NCBI GenBank assembly: GCA_017591395.1
Contig: WEDG01000370.1
Coordinates: 62,001-126,000 of the forward strand
Direction: 5' to 3'
DNA from: Schistocephalus solidus
Taxonomy: Eukaryota; Platyhelminthes; Cestoda; Diphyllobothriidea; Diphyllobothriidae
Length of the DNA stretch: 64,000 nucleotides
Positions 26,301 to 41,111 of the stretch are shown piece after piece (position 1 is the first letter of the stretch; each line of letters starts with the position of its first letter). A program made the translations under genes and the position numbers. The notes under the pieces are model-generated. The model had not been told where the DNA came from. It ran no database searches and saw nothing but the letters and a program-made list of their open reading frames with translations.

Positions 26301-27575
26301 CGTTGTGGTTCCCATCACAATTAAGTAGCAGCTTTTCACCGTCTCCCCTTAAGCCTAGGCTGTTCTTGTAAGTGAGGTTAGTTGTAGTTGCAACAAATGG
26401 TTTAGCCAAAAACAAAACGATAGGGAAATTCTTCACGTAGTACTACCTAAATTGAACTCTATTGAGAGCAAAAGTGAAAAAAATTTAAGGACGAAGCTCT
26501 AAGATCGACTGTACTAATAAAAATTCAGACGTCTAGTATGCGACCAAAGCCTAATCTGATACTTAGGAAGCATGCATATTTATGCGACTGTAAGGGCCAA
26601 TTTTTAACTAGTTTCAAATTCTTACCTCGATCAAGAATTATGACATCAATTTATCATCTTGACTTCACGGTGGGGTTCGCAGTCACAAATAAATAAATAA
26701 TTAATGCCAAAAAGTACTTTGACCAAGAATCCAGTGGTACGTCAGGCTTGGCCATCCAGCTCCTTGCCACTGAGTAAACCAAACAAAATGCAGCTGTTAC
26801 TACCATCGTTTTGATTTCCGAAAGATTTCAGAGTAAGATAGCCTTTAACCCAAAACATGGTATGCATTTCTCATACATTATTTACCTTTTTATTTTTTAT
26901 AACAAATGAATTATCGTTAAGAGTTATTTTTAGGTCATTAATCTATGCCAGAGACTCATAAAATAGACGGTCCCTTTAGCCATTCAAAGTTCAGGACATT
27001 AGCAGAAAAAAATCGCAATTTTCGTCAATCTGAGGTTGCTATTTAAGGCTGTGGTTTATAAAATCCACCTGAATGAAAAATAGGAATAAAGGCAATCGCT
27101 CGTGCTTGACAGTTTTATAAAACTGCTCACATTTTGTGGCGAGAGAGATTCTGATATTGGTAATGAACTCCCAAAAAATGTCGATTAAATTATGATTGAC
27201 ACCCCACCCCCGATTTACTTGCAGCGCTAGGCTTATGAGTTTAAAAAAATTAATTTCCTTCAGAGTAAACTACGTTTAGACATGATCATGCCTCCGAAAT
27301 ATTTTGATATCGGTTATGACAGAATACAGCAAAACATTCGTTATCTGTTCGAAGCAAGATTTTCAAGTGTTTGGTTCGCAGTCAAATAAAAAGAGAGCAA
27401 TAGCTGCTTTTATTAGTTAATCAGAGGATATTTTCATGGTAATCACAAAACGCGAAGGATACTGCTGCCACGCAAATTAAGTTGCACAACAAGTTCTCTA
27501 GGCAAACTTATTCGTATTACACTGAAGGACTAGAAGTCTGGCATCTAAGACAGCAAGTAACATCAAATAGTCGTT
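23375..27575. other. AT-rich DNA, no recognisable gene
   Basis: Very few open frames above 60 codons and none with a motif. Composition is clearly more AT-rich than the element-bearing blocks on either side. No repeats noticed. Confidence 0.5.
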
Positions 27576-27578
27576 CGT

Positions 27579-28860
27579 TTGAGTCTGCGTTTGGAGAATT
27601 CCCCCGGAAAATTGTTTGAAGACATTACATGCAATTCTTTAAACCCAGGAGGTTTAACAGGTCACTCAATTTGCACGGCAGTCTTTCCTGTCCACTACGA
27701 TCGTAGGACAGCTCTTGTCTGCAGGAAGGATAACGAGGTTGTTGTTGGCCCTGAGTTCCTCCAGGTCATCACGCCACGCGATTATATTCAGAACGCCAAA
27801 ACATTTTTAGAGGATCGTTAACTCTATGTCCCACGAGAATCCAACCCCAGAAAAACGCTCACATGCGCGATCATGGTGATGCTCTTTGCAATGGGAATAT
27901 TGGTACGGTCTTACCGATCGGCCGACGCATGGCGAGAGCGCAAGAAATGGCCCTGGCCCGTTTCCATGGCCTTCCGAATGCGTAGAAAAAGGTGCTTCTA
28001 TAATGCCAATCGTCTCACTCAAAGACACTCCAGCCTACGGATCGGAAAGGTTGCTCTTTTGACGTCTCTAAAATGCTTAGAGCTGATTCGGACACCACAG
28101 TCAGCTCCTCAACACAATTCTTCAAGAAACGTAAAGGGATAACTTTCCGGCCAACGACGTAATGATATCTTTAAATGTCCCGTCCATTTGTACTTCTGTT
28201 TTACAGGACCAGGCAATTGAGAACATCAAATTACTTTTGCAAGACAAATACAATGAAACGCAGAATCTCCTATGACATGCCAAATGCTAGAACTTCTGAA
28301 GTTCTGTCTTAAAACTCACTTTGCCTTCGATGGAACAATCTACGAGCAGGTAAAGTGCATGCCAATGTGTTCGCCGATATTGGGATTTAGCCCCGGTGGT
28401 CTTGCAATGGTTGCAGTTATCGGTTTTCCGACACCACAGACTGAAATTCTGAGCTCGGTATGTGAATACTACTTTCTTCATCATCGAAAGGGATCGGATG
28501 CTGAATTTCAAAGAACGTCTCAACGCCATCTTTCTAGACATTCAATTTACGATATAGGAAGAAAAACCACTTGGTTTTTCAGGATGTCCCTGTTTGTCGT
28601 AAAGATTGTGTTGGCCTAAAAACCAGTGTTCAGGAAAGCGAAAAACACGGCACACGTACTGAACTTCAACAGTAACCACGTGATCAGTCACAAATGCGGT
28701 TGTGTAAGGACGCTATTCCAGCGCGTTGAGACTCCTATCAGTTAAACGGAAGACGAAGACTGCTAAAAATGGTAATACAGGACGCTGTTATGCCCATGTA
28801 CGCAAGCCATATGTCGAAAACCTTGGCGCATGGGACCGGAAGACTTCGCGGTAATTAGGT
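27579..28860 (+). pseudogene. Penelope-like element: N-terminal region to reverse transcriptase thumb
   Basis: This is the longest sense-strand PLE in the window. In order: an N-terminal part with LVCRKDNEVVVG (about 27711-27746) and LYVPRESNP (about 27820-27850); MARAQEMALARFHGL-type wording near 27930-27980; palm residues DSDTTVSSS and DVMISLNV (about 28085-28190), where the first catalytic Asp should lie; ELLKFCLKTHFAF and YEQVKCMPMCSP (28290-28376), in which GTPMGSP has decayed; the YVDD box at 28459-28470 reads YVNT, losing both catalytic Asp; thumb segment LNFNSNH and CVRTLF near 28660-28720. It contains several stops and frameshifts. The GIY-YIG domain is absent and the element breaks off near 28860. 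Confidence 0.8.
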
Positions 28861-29239
28861 CAGAGTGGAGGCAATGGACAACACAATCAAGAATTCGATT
28901 AGCAAATTGCTTGACCGTTGTTAAATGTCGTTCTTTTCTTTTATCAACTTAAACAAAAAAAGGAACACCTACAGCCAAAGAGAGCGTTCGGAGAATACGT
29001 TTTACGATTTGCAAATCCTTTTAAAGCAAAGCTGGAAAAAGAACGGAAGAACCATAGAGAATGAAGTGGAGAATAAAAAGCATTTAAAAATCACGCTGTA
29101 AGGAATTGCGGTTTGTGATAGGATAAACAAAGAATATTATAAAGAAATTTACAAAATTTAGCAAAAAGAGTATCAATAGGAAGGAGAAATGAAAGTTTAA
29201 ATTTTAGAGGAATACCAAAGTACCGGAAAAAGGATACCC

Positions 29240-29410
29240 CGTTGGGCACATTGCGCACTTTGAGCTTCCACTTCGCTTATCTGAGATGGTTTCTGATGGT
29301 GGGTTCGAGTGAGCATCGAAACGTCAGGCCAAATAAACTTCTTGTTTCAGCGATCGCAGCTACTACCGAAACGCTCCCAGGATCTCGCATTTTCGCTTCT
29401 ATCAGCAATG
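29240..29410 (+). mobile_element. Penelope-like element 3' tail (solo)
   Basis: Contains the hammerhead-like motif at 29287-29331, the AAATAAACTTCTTG segment (the element's polyadenylation-like region), GCGATCGCAGCTACT and the terminal TTTCGCTTCTATCAGCAAT (29391-29409). No coding sequence precedes it, and the 380 bp after the PLE at 27579-28860 do not bridge the two, so they may be separate insertions. Confidence 0.6.
29287..29331 (+). ncRNA. Hammerhead-ribozyme-like motif
   Basis: TGGTTT (29287-29292) and AGGCCA (29326-29331) form a six-pair helix I with two G-T pairs. Between them lie CTGATGG (29293-29299, last A changed to G), hairpin GGTTC/GCATC (29302-29317), GAAA (29318-29321) and C-GTC (29322-29325) with the palindrome ACGT as helix III. 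The fifth helix I pair is G-C here and C-G at 7391-7434, a compensatory exchange. Confidence 0.6.
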
Positions 29411-29414
29411 ATGG

Positions 29415-32400
29415 CTAAAGTTTCTTCAGGCATGAGCGTTCTGCGTACCGTTAATAATAATGCAATGAAACGGTTTTTTTAAAGGAAATAGCCCTGCTAA
29501 TTGGACTAGCGATTTATTATTACTCCTCTTGCAGCTACTCACTTTTGGCAGTGAAGTGAACAACAGAATATATAGAATTTTTTTATATTTAAAAAGTTGG
29601 AGAAAAATATAATTCACACGCCCACTCCAAATCAAATTTTCATTGTATAGAAATTTTATTGTCTGTCTATGTTTGTCAAAAGGATCTAAACAAAACATGG
29701 TGTCTGAACGGGTTGGGTATGTTCTTGGGTTATACGATTTCGCGTTCCATTGCAACTACTAATAGACTGTGGCATTGATCCTTAACTAGCGGATAGGTCG
29801 AATTTAAAGTGAAAAAGAGATGTTGGTAAGCTATTTACATGGTTCTTACTTTGGTTTATATTTAAGTTGGCGTTTGGTGGTTCTCTTCGCAATAGATAAT
29901 TTCGCCAAAATTTTCACTACATTACTTTCTTTGATCAAAATTGGCTCAGTCGATGTTTAGTATCCTACCCCAAAACAAAACATTAAAAAGTTTTCTCACT
30001 TTACTTATTTTCGTTGTACGTCCCAAAGACCCAGAAAACGAAAACACGAAAATTTGGCAGCGAAATATGATTAATCACTATTGGTGTGGTTCAATTTATC
30101 AGCATGATAACGAGTAAGGTCCGAAACCTGTCACTGTTTCTGTGAAGCTCATGCTAGCAGGTGATTGGTCGCATTGACCTAATTAAGCCGAAATTGTTCC
30201 TTCTCACATTTTTCGTCTGGGTGCGGTAGAATACAGGTGTATTGTACAGCATCATTTTGGAGTTAACCTAGGCTAACTCTGAAATATATTATACATGGAC
30301 GTAAGTAGGTCCCAATGCAGTCTGGCTCAGGCAATGCAATCAAAATTGAACTCCTTGTTAGGAACAGTTGCGAATTCCAAACCATGGAAGGACGTAGATG
30401 CATGGGAACTTCACTTAATCGCCTCGGAATCGAGCGGCGAGATATAGTAGCATTTGTTCCAAAGAATACATTGTAATAATTAGAAAAAAATAACGAAAAT
30501 CTTGATACAGTTTAGTTTTGTTAAAGAAAAGTGTAAAATAATTTTCATTTGAGGAGCCGAGAAGGACTTTGATATATAAGGTTATAAGAATATAAGGAGG
30601 ATATAAGGCCGCCTGAGGATATAAGACCGCCGAGGCGCAAAGTGCCAACCAATTGGAATTAAGTGAAACTTCTCATTTGGAAGTTTTGTTACTTAAACCG
30701 TGGATTAAAATGACGCCTTGAACAATAAATTACTAAGGAGGATTAAATATATTGTGAATAATTTGAGCACGTATTTGCTCGGATATAAATGTCTGTTTCC
30801 CCACCGACTGAGCTAGGTGTCAAATCTTCAATATTCTATTATGTCCCACGTACACAGGGCTGTAGATCTGAATTGGTGCACTAGAGACTGGTTAAATAAA
30901 GCCCAATGCTAATAGTTGCAGTATCACGAAGCAGCTCTGTTAAGACAATCGCCACGGCTAGACCGTTTGAATACCTTCCTCATAAATCTGGAGGTTCGTA
31001 TTAAATAATTCATCCCTTTATTCCCGGAGTTTTCCTCCTTGTCTTCGAGTATAGATCACTTGGAATTGTGTAAATTAAATAGCCGTCGAGGAAAGTCGAT
31101 ATGATTACGTGCTTTGTCAAAATTCGCGGTTTTTCATAATGCATGCAACTCTCGCTCAGTAAACGCCTCTGTTAACATCATGAAATCTGGAGCAAATATA
31201 AAACTGATTAAATAACAATAGCAAACGGGGCACCTGCTAAAGAGGTTTTCTTAATATTTACTAGTGCTTGTTAGGAACTAAACAGGTTCATTTCGGTAAG
31301 GTCTATCAAGGTCCCAAAATTCTTCTGAAAAGCCGTATTTAGTATGCAGAAATGTTCCTAAGGTCAGTCAGGTTGTTGCTAACAGAAACTGATTAATGTC
31401 ATCCATTCCACTGGTCTGACCACGCAACGTACTTACCGATATGACTTTCTGAAAGGAAGTTCACCTCAGTATACCTCTTACACGTTCGTTACGGTCACCA
31501 CAAAAGTGCATATGAAACATGAGCGAGAAGAATCATGACTGGCGTAAGGCATTGATTAATCAAAACGTTGGTGAACCTCAGTAACGGTTCTGCCAGCATA
31601 CATTCCGTAGTGAATTCTATCGTTTCCAAATTGAATGTGGTGTTGAAGTTAAATAGGAGCGCAACTTAGTTATATCCTTGGGAAATAAGAGCCCACATGG
31701 CAAGTAGGAATGCGGCGAAACCTGACACTCCTTTGATGTGATTCAAACACCCGGTGGAAAAATTTTACTCGGCAGAAAGCATCACCTACCACTTTCTCTA
31801 AGTCAAAATGAGCCGTGATGTAACTTAAGATTAATTTTTACTGCCAAACTGCAGGAGCGGTAACCCCTTCGAAATGGGTTCTCAATGGTTCCTAAACGGA
31901 GAAAAATGATATGTTTTCTTATTATAAGTTGCAGACACAAATAAAACTACAAACGTTCTGTCGAATGCATACCAACCTTAATGAAAAACTTTTACATACA
32001 TCAATTTGCGTACTTATGAAGGCGTCTATGAATTGGTTCGCATAGAATGCTACACTTTGTTTTTTAAGTGCAGATCAAGTAGGAGTGTGACAAAAGCATT
32101 CACGCTCTGTTTATTTTAAACAATCTTACATAAAATTTCAGTTTTGGGCTCTATGAAGACAATAGCTTATTATTTTTGAAAAAAAGTTGTTTTTTAAACG
32201 ATAAATCAAAAATAAACGAGACTTCTTGCTTTGAATGTGCACTACTATTAATTTAAACATTGCTTCAAGGGTTGAAAGATGACTTTCCGATTGCCATTTT
32301 GAAATTTCTTTGGAAAACCCATTTCAACCACCATTATTGGTTCAAAACTGAATAACTGAATGCATTAAAGTGCAGAACTGCGAAAATTGCCACCAAACGG

Positions 32401-35400
32401 TTCAAAAAGCCAGTTGGTGAGCATGCGCATGCTTTCGATAAATTATCACCCGACCAGTACATTCATATGGGAACGGGATAAAAGCTAAAACATGCGATCA
32501 ATAATGTTCGTCTTGTCATACAAGTGGGTCGTGTGAAGTTGCGATGGGAAGGTGAGGATAAGAGACAGTTGGTTAGGCAGAAGTGAGGGTTAAGAGGGGG
32601 GAAGGGGAAGAAGAGAGAGAGGGTGTGGAGGAGGGCAACTTTAACTGAAATATCGTCTTGAAACTGTTAGAGGTCTTTGATACACATAGAGTTTAAAATA
32701 ATCGTAGTGATTGCGTTCTGATACACATATTTATCTCAAATAGACATACTTAAGTAGCATTTTAAACATATCTGCACATAGAGTACATTTGCGCACCACC
32801 ATCACTTCTTATTCCTTTATTCTCCTACCATTTAACTGCAACAGATGCTTTGCGTTTAGAAAAGCTACTTTTTGTTTGGAGTTAATGGATGCAGTTTTGC
32901 CTTTAAATGCCATGGTGTTGTAAAACTGCTTGTGCCGAGAATGGATTAAATGAATTTATACTAAATACGGCGCAAATGTCGGTGGAAAAGGGTGTTTGAA
33001 AAATTTCATTTTCATCATTTATGCGCTTACTCTTACTGGAATGTTCGAGCGAACATTTTTGTAAAGTAAAAGACGTTGCTGTATAATCAATTTTGGCAAA
33101 TTCTTCTGAAGAAATGCAAGTGGATTTAACCAAAATATCAAAATATGACCGTCCCATAAAAGAAATAAAATCGCTTAAATCAGTTGGCCCTTGAAAATGC
33201 TTCTTAATTCGTGTTAAAGTCTGTTAAATGCATATCTGAAAATAACAATAGAGTTAAAATATTCATTTTCTATCTGTTTCTAAAGGTAAGCGAACATTCC
33301 TGCTTAAACATTTGTTTGAGAGAAAATATCAAATAAACATTTGTATAGGACATTAACCATTCAAAAATTCACGTTCTCCATCCAAGATATATTTTATAGC
33401 AACCTAAATGGTTATTTTCAGACAGACTACTTAGATTTTGAGCTGAAAACATTTTGCATGGAATTTGCAGGCATATGGTTCACATTTAGCATAATTTTGA
33501 AATGATAAATTAAATTGGCACCGAGAAAAATATAAATCGGTTAGAATAAATGATTCGATTAAATCGTTTTTTTGTGAGCATATGTTGTAGATCGATTAAT
33601 AAGTTGCGCTTATGCGATTCTTTCAAATTCGCTTCAGAATAAGGTATCGGTTATGTAAACGAATTATTTTGCGTCCTAAATAATTTGGCTTTTTGTATTC
33701 TGTACATCCATACATAGAGCTTTGGTTTTCAAATATGGAACAGCAGATAAAAATGAAGCTCATTCGTTTTGTTTGGAAGTAAAGGCATACGTAAAGCCCT
33801 AAATTGTTGCAAACAAATTGCTATCCCCGTTATAAAGGACCGAAATATTTTGTCGCCGTAAATCTTTAAATTTTTGAACTTGAAAATAATTTTACGGTAA
33901 CCGTTGAATTATCTGAACGAAATAAACTTGGCCATGACAGTAAGGAGTAAGAAGTCTTTTTTTCTGAAAATTCATGCATACTGACTACAAATCGAGCTAA
34001 TACTTGCCTTTTTCAGGACGTCTTGTACATGATTTCCAAAGCAAAGAACAATTTACGGACACGATTATGAAGGTAGGAAAAGATTCAGAGTAATTTCTTT
34101 ACTGCCTCCGCTTTAATTCACTGCCATTTGGAAGACGACTTAACTTCATTTCACATCACTTTATCGAGAAATTATCTGGTACACAGTTCCACTGTCCATA
34201 ATTTAGCGTGACACACGTATTCAAAGTTTTGTGCAGTGAATTTGCACGGGCATCAACTTTCCGTATTTGCAATAATTACGCGTTAAAGATAGTTTGACAT
34301 AGTTTTTAGGTATCCGAAATAAATTTAAAAAATGTAAATGACTAGGTTTATTTCCATTTTTCTGATTTTCACTACCTACTTATATATAGGTTAAAATGCA
34401 TTTTATCCTGGTCCCAGGAACTTTGGGCTTTTAGGAAATGCACTTATATGCCTTGTTTTTTGTGTATAATTGCACATGTTACCCTACCTTTGGAAAGTGC
34501 GCAGTCTTTAAAGTGCCTGCATGCTTATGCAATTGCTAGGTATAAAGCTAATTGTTAGATGGCAACTCCCTCTTCCTAAGGTAAAAGGGTTTTATCTAAC
34601 TCTGGGGCAAATGCGCACACGTCATAAGTCAGATTTATAATTTTAAGGTTTAAATGGATATATAATCTGCGTTTTAGTTCAGCCTGAACTTCGTATATTC
34701 AAATCTAAGGTATTGCTTCATTAATATGATGTTTTATCAGATCAGTGCATTTAAAAAGAGGTAAGAACATTCATACCGATGCCTCCTATCGCGAGCATGA
34801 TTGGGATCATGAATGTTGACTACAGTAAAAGGTTTTGTAATAACTCCGTCATTGTTAATGTGCAGGTAATCTTTACTGAAAAATGTATTTCACAGCAGAA
34901 TGCAAAATATGTGGCGCTAGCATGGTTGTTTCTGCATAATTGAGCTTTGGAAAATAAACCCAAAATATTGTTTAAGGCCTATGCAAAGATAAATGTGCAC
35001 CTAATTTTGGAAGCCTGAAGGAAACTGTAGCGTCTACGCCATAGTTAACCAGTTCATGCAAACAAGGATTGAGTTTGTAAAATGTAGTCACAACACTGTG
35101 CAGAGGCAGAAATCGGGTAATGAGTTAAACTTCTAAATTCTTGCATTTAAATATTTCCAGTCCATGACCGAAATAATTTGGCGCCGTAAATTTTACCAAT
35201 TAATTATCATAGAGAACTGAATGTAGTTATCTGAACAGCGTCAAAGCTGCACAAATTTTTCCTCTTCGGATGATACTTATATATTGTACAATGGAATCCT
35301 GTCCTGAGATCTCTACTCACCCTGTTTACAACGTTAAAATTTACCTCAATAAAATGTTTTACTGCTTTAAATGATTTCGCGTAATATTGGGGTTTCACTG

Positions 35401-38400
35401 GCAAGTATTCTATTTGCCGCTTACAAAACTTGGTGAGTGAATAAATGATACTAGTCACAGGGCAAGTTTCACCCAGAAAGAAAAGACAATTTTGTGAATC
35501 CTCGTATTCACAGCAACAAATATTTAGTTTAAACAATCAATAGCTCTTAATTGGCACCTAGCCTGTTAAAAAACGACTTGAAAGTATCCTTAAGTTCATC
35601 AATTTTACGGCTGAAACAAAGCAAAGGAAAAACTGAAATGAGATTTCACGTCTTTTGATGGCGTTTTTGGATTATAGTTACACATAAAGGTCAAGTATTA
35701 TTGTGGTTCAATTTAAGGATTTATGGGTCATTGCTTATAATTAAATAAAACTTGGTGGCAAACGACCTTTTGGTGGCTATGATTTAAAAACATTTATATT
35801 GGAAAGGTTTGTCTCCCTGGAGGTCGCCTTTAAAACCTCTGCGGTGGAGAAGCTTCAAACTAATATTTTTGCGGCTTCAACTCGTGATCATTAGTAGGTA
35901 GAAACTCTCAATGCACTTTCACTAATCCCATGTTCCTTCCGGAATATTTATCCAAATAATATACAGAAGATTTTCTATTTCATACAATCTCATGGATTTC
36001 ACAAGAAAAGGTCTCATACGCAAAATCAGTGCATGCTGTGTCCCCCCGAAGTTTTATCGCAGTAAAGAAGCGACAGTTTTCAAAATAAAGGACGCTGGTT
36101 GTTTTGTTATTTAATATTTATGAACGGTTAAATAATTAATTTTCACTAGTAACTCGAATTTAAGGTAATGGCTTTATTACAAATCAGACAAAGAGGGCTA
36201 AATTCAAAGTCTCGTAAGCAACGGGGTGCAAAAACTGAAAAATAATGAAGAATAGTAAAAACACCATAGCAGTATTAAGTTAAGTGTCCATGTACATTTA
36301 TGAAAGCATGAAATCGGTCAGACATGGAAATAGCTAGGTTGTCCATATTAGTTTACTCAATTTGAGTATGCCACACAAAAGTATGTTTCTCTTGCACGGA
36401 AAAATAATTTTCTTTGCCTTGTGCCATTTTATTTCAATTGTTTTGAAACGAATTTCGATTAGATAGAGATCCGCTCTGTGGGCAGGAATAAAAATAGTTT
36501 GATGGCCACATGTAGAGAAACTGGCTGTTGTATAAAATATTACGTTATAGCTGTAAAGGTTATCGAATTCATACCTCTTTGGAGCGATGAACTGAAGCCT
36601 TATTCTCTAAATTATCGTAAACATTTGGTGTCTGTGGACGCCGATATAACCGAATGAATCTTTTATAATTTCAATGAACACCTTCCTTTTAATATTCTTT
36701 GTTTTCGCCCACCAGCTCGTTCGCCATAAAAATTATCAAACAGTCTTTGAAAGATGCTGTCGATATATTGGGCCCCGATGAAGACCTCACTGCAAAATGC
36801 ATAGTAAAATTGCCGCTCCATAAAGGGATATATTTAAAATTTATCCGTATTATATTTGCGTTTGTTTATAGTACAACGCGCCAAAACAAGAGTTTTTAAT
36901 CCTTTGCCTTCAACAACGCAGAAAAACACCTAGAAAGCAAAAAGCCTCAGAGTTGGCCCAATCCTGCCTTTGCTTAGGAAATCCTGTTGGGGTAGTCATC
37001 TTGCTGCATCAAAATTGGTGGATTCTATAATTTGCAGTAGGTTTTGCGTGAAATTTGACCCGAATTTGATGAAATTCACAGCTCCCGGTGGGTCCTCGAA
37101 GCTCAAGTGGCTAGAGCACTGGCTGTACTGACGAGTTCTCCTTGCTGTCGTGAGGTTTGGATTCTGCAAAGACCACCGATCTTTCAAAATATGATCAAAT
37201 GAGTTTTTAAACCTGGAAATATCCCCTTAGTACTTTAATTTTTGTATCATGAACGTGTTATTTGAACATATTATCATCAAACAGTTCAGAGTCATTTAGG
37301 CGTTCCATTTTACTACCACAGTGCAAAGCATAGACGTGAAACCTGTGGCCTAATGTCAGCTTACCAGTTGCTTACATTTAAATAAAGAGCTGATCTATAC
37401 TCCTTAATTTAAAAGTTTCACTTTTAAATGGGAGTTTATTGATTTGTCAGATAAGGCTAAAGTTTTGGCTACCTAAAAAGTGTAACACTTATTTTTTAGA
37501 ATGAGATAGGATATACACGCAACAGTGACAATGTCAACAACTATGATTATGGTTGCAATAGGACCCAATAATAGTACTTGAAAATATAACACACGAGCGT
37601 TAATACGGTGCCACGCGATAATTGAAAAATACAGACAGGAAAGTGAAAAAGTAGAACATATACAACCCTTGGAATAGCTTAAAATCCGGAAACTATTTTA
37701 AAATTTCCTCTTGTTTTGAGCATGCCTTCAATAAATATCTAAGAAGCTTGAAATAACCATTTCAGCCAGGTGCTTGAATTTAAATATAAAACTGATGTTT
37801 AATGTTTCATTTTAACAAGTTCAGTAGGAATAGAATTTACTGATTCCCCTGATAAGGTTCAAATCTTAGGCGGCAAGAACGAAGTATGTGACCCAACGAA
37901 GTGCGCAAAGGATATGTCAGCGTGTAATACGCGTCCGTATTAAAGGCCAATATACCCCAACAATTGTTAATTGTGCTCGTTAGGGTAAGCATACGTTACT
38001 GGGTTTGTAGTATCACACAATATTTTGCTAGCCGTACGAACACCGAATGATCGGGTCAAGTATTCACTTTCAAAGCATGGACTAGTAGGACGCCGCAGTA
38101 AGTTCAAAATGAGTCAGTTTTACTGTAGTTGTGAAATATCGCGCAAAGCCGGCCTCATTCATGCTCCTGTCGAGGGTTCGTAAAAATGTGGGGCAGATCA
38201 ACTAGGAATGACATCGCGTATAATGGACGACCACCGGATCCCACAAACCGCACAGATGTGAGGGCAAAAAAACTACTCTGCGACCCTACTTACTCGACAA
38301 CGAATGCTAGCCCTAACGAAAACAGCGTTATAGCCTCACCCATAAAACACCTTTTACGCCCGGACGCGTATTACTCGTTGACCTATCATGTTCGCTGAGT

Positions 38401-41110
38401 TGAGTCCCATATTGCGTTCTTAGTCTTTAAAAGACAACAGGATATGTAACTAGCAGTTATACTATTAAACAAATATGAGTATTGTTGCAATACTACGCAA
38501 GAATAAGAAATGAAAAAACTTCGATAGTGGTGCCACATGAAAATTGCAATAGGTGTTCTTTTATAAAAAGTGAAACTTCAGAACTTATAAAATCCTTAGA
38601 GAAGATTAAAAACAGAAAAATTTTTAAAATGTCTTCGTACTCTAAGCATACCCTTGATAAAAGTTTATGTAATTTGGATAACTAATTTTGGCCTTAAACA
38701 TCATGAGTATTCATTTATAATATAAAAATAAAAACATAACTCACTGGAGTTAAGGTTCCTTTTGTCCTTTCGGATAAGCCAGTTTTCAAGTACTTGCACA
38801 TCTGCGAATGCGAACTTACAATTTTAGTTTGAATTTGAACGCAGTTGTCAGCAAGGCAACAAATCCGGCTAGTCAAAAATAAACTGATGCTTCTGTTACA
38901 CGATATAAAGACTATAAATACCCACTTCGTCCCGAGAACGAAACTTAACGCTGTTTATTTCACTTAAAGCTTTGGGTCTAATAGAGTTTTCAGGCGTGGA
39001 AGTAATCTTCATGGCGTATCGTTGATGAATTCACACACATAACGTACTTGCTTTTCGCTGTGAAACAGTAACAGCGAAAACCGGGGATAACGAAATTTCT
39101 ATTTTTAGTTTGATTACGCAAAGATCTGGACATTCCCAAAGTCCAAATTTTATCAAAACTCGAGTGCGGAACCAATTTACAGTCATTCATTTACAGAAAT
39201 TTAGACATTTAAAAATAAAATAAATATTTGTACAAGTTACCCTGATTATACTTTACTGTCAATATGTATTGTAGTCAAGCTTCAAAGCCCGGTTATATCA
39301 GAATCAAAGGGTTGTAATATTACTGATTATTAATGGCTAATAAACCGGTAATACTCACATTCCAGCATCTATGTACTGTGTTTGTCATACCCTAAGCAAA
39401 AACTGCTAGTTTACATGAGCGAAGTACAAATAACTTTAGCTTCTGAACTTTTGTCACAACAAAATGTCGAGTTTTCTTGAAACCAGGACAGGTCAGTTAA
39501 CACGAGCTTCATACGAAAAAACTAAATTAATTTTTAAATCAATCCTTGTTGTGTTTTAAAGTAATTAACCCATTTGTCTTCTCCTGGATTATGTCACACA
39601 TTAGCATTGCCAAAGCTCAAGAATTCGTTAAGGTTTTGGACGCCTTGAGAAAACTCAGCATCTAACGTACTCATTTTCGTATAGTTCGTTATCCCGATTA
39701 GCAGTGACTGCGTGAAATATTTACCTTAAGCCTAAGCCACAATCTGGCATAACACTGCACATCACCGCAGTAAATGTTCTTGCTGTCCCGAAACATGGAA
39801 ATTCAAAACGCTAATTAATATTCATTTCAAGTCCACCGTTTTCTTCAAGTCTGGTTCTGCTTAACTACATGCTACTTTGTGTTACTTCGTGCTAAAAGCC
39901 ATAGAAATGTCAAAGTCGGCTCAGAATCCAAATGTTCAAAAGAAATCAGCCTTGTTCTACTTCACTTGTGTCGTTATGATTAATGATACGTCCCCGTTTA
40001 ATGTTAGTAACGGTCCAGTCTGTTACTCGTTTCAGGATTAAGCAGGTGAATATAATGCATGGTTTCTTTTCGACCGCAACAAACACCTCGGTTTCATAAT
40101 TCACAGTCTAACAAAAAATTTAACGTGATGACAGACCAATCCTCAAAAGAAGTAAAATTGTAACTTAATTTACTGAAGCCAAATACAAAGAAGAGTTCTA
40201 GCAGGTTTATTTCATTTATTGATTAATGAAATTAAATTAATAACCAGGAATGGCTCCCAACGAAGAATTGTATTCAGGCGCATCTATGTTAAAAACCCAC
40301 CATTAGAAAGTAAATTAAATATATGAAATTTCTGAACCCGAAGGGCTAGATTGTAGCTCAGAAAATCTCGTGAAGAAACTGCGACAATAACAGAAAATAC
40401 GAACTTAAAGAATGCAAAACCTATCAAAATAACTGTCACAAATATTGTAAGTATACACTTTTTATGGAGGAAAAATGTGCGCCTGGGTAATTATTTTTAA
40501 ACCGATCGCAATACTGTTGCACACCAATTCGGCTAATATTAATATCAAAATCTTCCAAAATTAATGCCGAACATTTGCATACATATCCGTGTTTGGGTTC
40601 TTTAAAAAGTCTGGTTAGCTTGGATTAAAAATAAAAGAAAAGCTAATTTTTCATGACTGGAATAGGCTAATGTTATTGGTTTCCTTCGTTAGTGTGAAAG
40701 GCCATTGTCCTCAACCGTTGTCCTTTCTTAGAGGACATTATTAAAGCCACTTCGAATTTACGTAAGCTTCCGACAGCAAGGAATGCAGAATAAGGCAAAC
40801 AATGTGCGTTCATCTCCATGGCAATCAGACCAATAGACCTTATTCATAACGGAGACCGCGGGCACAGTCGGGGGCTGATGCACGAGAAAGGTTACAGAAC
40901 CAAATTCGCTTCATGCCTTTCAGACTTGCAGCTCCCCTCTCGAACCTGTGGGCAGTTGCAAGTGATGTAAACTGACAGGTAAACAGGCGAACCTGCCTAT
41001 GCTATGCGACTGCCTTCGAGTACTCTAGTCTGAGTTCCAGGGCACAACGGAACATAAATGTTCCTTAAGTAGATCGGTGAGCCACACACTATCATCATAT
41101 TCCCGATCGC
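29415..41110. other. Long AT-rich stretch with no recognisable gene
   Basis: Nearly 12 kb with scattered open frames of at most about 110 codons, none with a domain signature. Small features only: an imperfect 18-bp tandem around GGATATAAG (30598-30635); a 26-nt near-identical word at 33838-33863 and 35166-35191. It could be intergenic or intronic; exons shorter than I can recognise cannot be excluded. Confidence 0.45.
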
Positions 41111-41111
41111 A

